Of a stretch of DNA of 5,363 bases, positions 4,333 to 5,363 are shown one piece after another. The notes beneath the pieces are model-generated. The model was not told the origin of the DNA and searched no databases. It saw nothing but the letters and a program-made list of their open reading frames with translations. This DNA is from Spirochaetaceae bacterium (GTDB taxonomy: Bacteria > Spirochaetota > Spirochaetia > SZUA-6 > Fen-1364): NCBI GenBank assembly GCA_003170115.1, contig PMZS01000189.1:1-5363 (forward strand), read 5' to 3'. The position numbers and the translations under genes were made by a program. How positions within the stretch are numbered: the stretch's first letter is position 1; every line of letters starts with the position of its first letter.

Positions 4333-5246
4333 GTGCTTCCCCCGACGAATGCCTCCACCTTCGTCCGGATGGCGCCGGGGAATTCCGGGCTCATCCAGCA
4401 GACGCCCGGTACCGCCCGGAAGAACGTCAGCTGTCTTTTCGCATACCGCCGGGTGGTTCGCGCGATTCTCTCGCGCACCTCGGCGAGTGTTTCGCAGCCG
4501 CATCGCATGTCCAGAATCTCGCGGTACCCGATGCCTCTCATGCCGGGATCCCGGGGACGGAAACCCCTGGCAAGAAGGGCTTTCACCTCCGCCAGCAGAC
4601 CGGCCTCAAACATCGTTTCCACGCGCGTGTCGATCCTCTGGTACAGCTCCTGGCGCGGCCGCTCCAGCCCGATGAGGAGGAACTGCATGTCCGAGCGCGG
4701 AACGCGGGGCCAGCGGTAGGAAAAGAGGGACCTGCCAGTGGCCTGGAATACCTCCAGCGCCCGCATCACCCGGTAGCGGTCATTCGGCTGGATCCGGGAA
4801 GCCCCGTCGGGATCTGATTGCATCAGGGCCCGGTACAGGGCGGCCCTGCCCTCATCGCGCTCCATGTTGCGAAGCTTCTCGCGCACGGCCGGATCCACGG
4901 GCGGAGCCTCGGGCAGACCGAACAAGAGGCTGGTGATGTAGAAGGCGGTCCCCCCGGACACAACGGGGATCTTCCCCCGCCGCCTGATTTCGGAAATCAG
5001 CCGCTCCGCCTCGGTGACGAACCTGCCCGCATTGAATTGTTCGGGCGGGTCCACCACGTCTAAAAGGTGATGGGGAACCCGGGCACGCTGCGCGAGGGAC
5101 GGCTTGGCCGTGCCGATGTCCATGCGGCGGTAAATCTTCATCGAATCGACGCTGATGATCTGCGCCCCCAGCCGCGAGGCCAGCTCGCGCCCCACCGTCC
5201 CCTTTCCGCCGGCAGTGCAGCCCAGAATGAAATAGAGCTTCCGCAT
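4329..5246 (-). CDS. miaA: tRNA dimethylallyltransferase (MiaA)
   Basis: MiaA transfers the dimethylallyl group of DMAPP to N6 of A37 in tRNAs reading UNN codons, the first step toward i6A/ms2i6A. The product is 305 residues, normal for the family. Motifs in order are the P-loop GCTAGGKGT (9-17), DSMKIYRRMDIGTAKP (34-49), PHHLLDVVDP (58-67), VVSGGTAFYITSLL (95-108, with the catalytic-type Thr100), PNDRYRVMRALEV (154-166), DTR (206-208), MRGIGYREILD (236-246) and RTTRRYAKRQLTFFR (263-277). The P-loop departs from the common GPTASGK(S/T) form: Pro is Cys, Ser is Gly, and the residue after Lys15 is Gly16 with Thr17 following. DSMK replaces the usual DSMQ/DSAL. The start is ATG at 5244-5246 with no Shine-Dalgarno; a TAGAAT box lies exactly 7 nt upstream, suggesting a leaderless message. 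The gene ends inside the -35 box of the next promoter. Identification is firm. Confidence 0.97.
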   Translation of the reverse strand: MRKLYFILGCTAGGKGTVGRELASRLGAQIISVDSMKIYRRMDIGTAKPSLAQRARVPHHLLDVVDPPEQFNAGRFVTEAERLISEIRRRGKIPVVSGGTAFYITSLLFGLPEAPPVDPAVREKLRNMERDEGRAALYRALMQSDPDGASRIQPNDRYRVMRALEVFQATGRSLFSYRWPRVPRSDMQFLLIGLERPRQELYQRIDTRVETMFEAGLLAEVKALLARGFRPRDPGMRGIGYREILDMRCGCETLAEVRERIARTTRRYAKRQLTFFRAVPGVCWMSPEFPGAIRTKVEAFVGGST

Positions 5247-5265
5247 GACACGGATTCTACGTGTC
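5247..5265 (-). repeat. Perfect inverted repeat abutting the miaA start codon
   Basis: The minus strand reads GACACG, TAGAATC, CGTGTC and then the miaA ATG. The 6-bp arms are perfect and the 7-nt centre contains the -10-like TAGAAT. The position suits a repressor operator over the -10 box. If transcription starts further upstream it would instead form a hairpin next to the start codon. Confidence 0.6.
5254..5259 (-). promoter_or_regulatory. -10 box of miaA, predicted leaderless start
   Basis: TAGAAT on the minus strand matches five of six -10 consensus bases and is followed by 7 nt and then the miaA ATG, so the predicted first transcribed base is the A of ATG. The same nine bases TAGAATCCG stand at the same distance from the folP start. 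No convincing -35 hexamer is seen 16-18 nt upstream, which lowers confidence. Confidence 0.45.
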
Positions 5266-5300
5266 CGGCCCGGCTGCGGATAGACGGAGCTTTAGCAGAG

Positions 5301-5328
5301 TAATTCGTAATTGGTAATTCGTAATTGG
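5301..5328. repeat. Tandem heptamer repeat, four units
   Basis: On the plus strand TAATTCG, TAATTGG, TAATTCG, TAATTGG follow each other without interruption, i.e. a 14-bp unit in two perfect copies or a 7-bp unit in four near-perfect copies. It is A/T-rich amid GC-rich surroundings and lies about 54 nt upstream of the miaA start. No open frame or hairpin of note is associated with it. Such short-period AATTCG/AATTGG repeats resemble intergenic repeats seen in several environmental bacterial groups. Confidence 0.85.
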
Positions 5329-5363
5329 GAGAGACAACCTTACCACGAATCGCACGAAAAGAC

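Noticed and set aside
3821..4675. Plus-strand open frame (284 codons) opposite miaA, the micro-gene and the FlgH-like gene
   Set aside because: It spans three minus-strand genes and their intergenic regions; the composition is Arg/Ser/Pro-rich, as expected from reading GC-rich genes backwards.
5301..5328. Tandem repeat as a CRISPR fragment
   Set aside because: Units are 7 or 14 bp with no spacers, so this is a simple tandem array.

Overview
This is a compact, GC-rich bacterial chromosomal segment with all seven supported genes on the minus strand, so transcription runs from high to low coordinates. The reading order is miaA (4329-5246), a 31-residue basic ribosome-associated-type protein (4151-4246), a FlgH-like secreted protein (3385-4125), folP (2121-3344), cdaA (1330-2112), cdaR/ybbR (386-1333) and acpS (2-373). 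The organism is very probably diderm, because an L-ring (FlgH) family protein implies an outer membrane. The phylum is not resolved. The variant MiaA P-loop, the mS38/COX24-type micro-protein and the short A/T-rich intergenic repeats remind me of planctomycete-like or related candidate phyla. The DHPS with an N-terminal extension and the folP-cdaA adjacency also occur in Deltaproteobacteria and other groups. This placement is inference only.

Region 1 (5247-5363) is the upstream region of miaA. It holds a tandem heptamer repeat (TAATTCG/TAATTGG), a fragment resembling ACGAAT-type intergenic repeats at the window edge, a perfect 6-bp inverted repeat, and a TAGAAT -10-like box whose predicted transcription start is the A of the miaA ATG. 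Region 2 (4126-4328) holds the micro-gene and its leader, with a candidate TTGACC-17-CATAGT promoter and two short GC-rich hairpins. Region 3 (3385-4125) is the FlgH-like gene, with no flagellar neighbour in the window. Region 4 (2-3344) is a tight four-gene cluster, folP-cdaA-cdaR-acpS, with gaps of 8 nt, a 4-nt overlap and 12 nt. A good TTGACG-18-TAGAAT promoter lies immediately upstream, and its predicted start point is the folP GTG codon itself.

Functionally, MiaA prenylates A37 of tRNAs and the micro-protein probably binds the ribosome. FolP makes dihydropteroate. CdaA makes c-di-AMP, and CdaR is its membrane-anchored regulator. AcpS activates acyl carrier protein. These are mostly housekeeping genes.

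The points worth attention are the paired leaderless-promoter signature at miaA and folP, the palindrome over the miaA -10, the orphan lipobox-less FlgH-like protein with a non-standard C-terminus, the easily missed micro-gene, and the use of GTG as start in five of seven genes. I see no mobile element, CRISPR array, rRNA or tRNA gene, or convincing intrinsic terminator. I do not see a new multi-gene system here.
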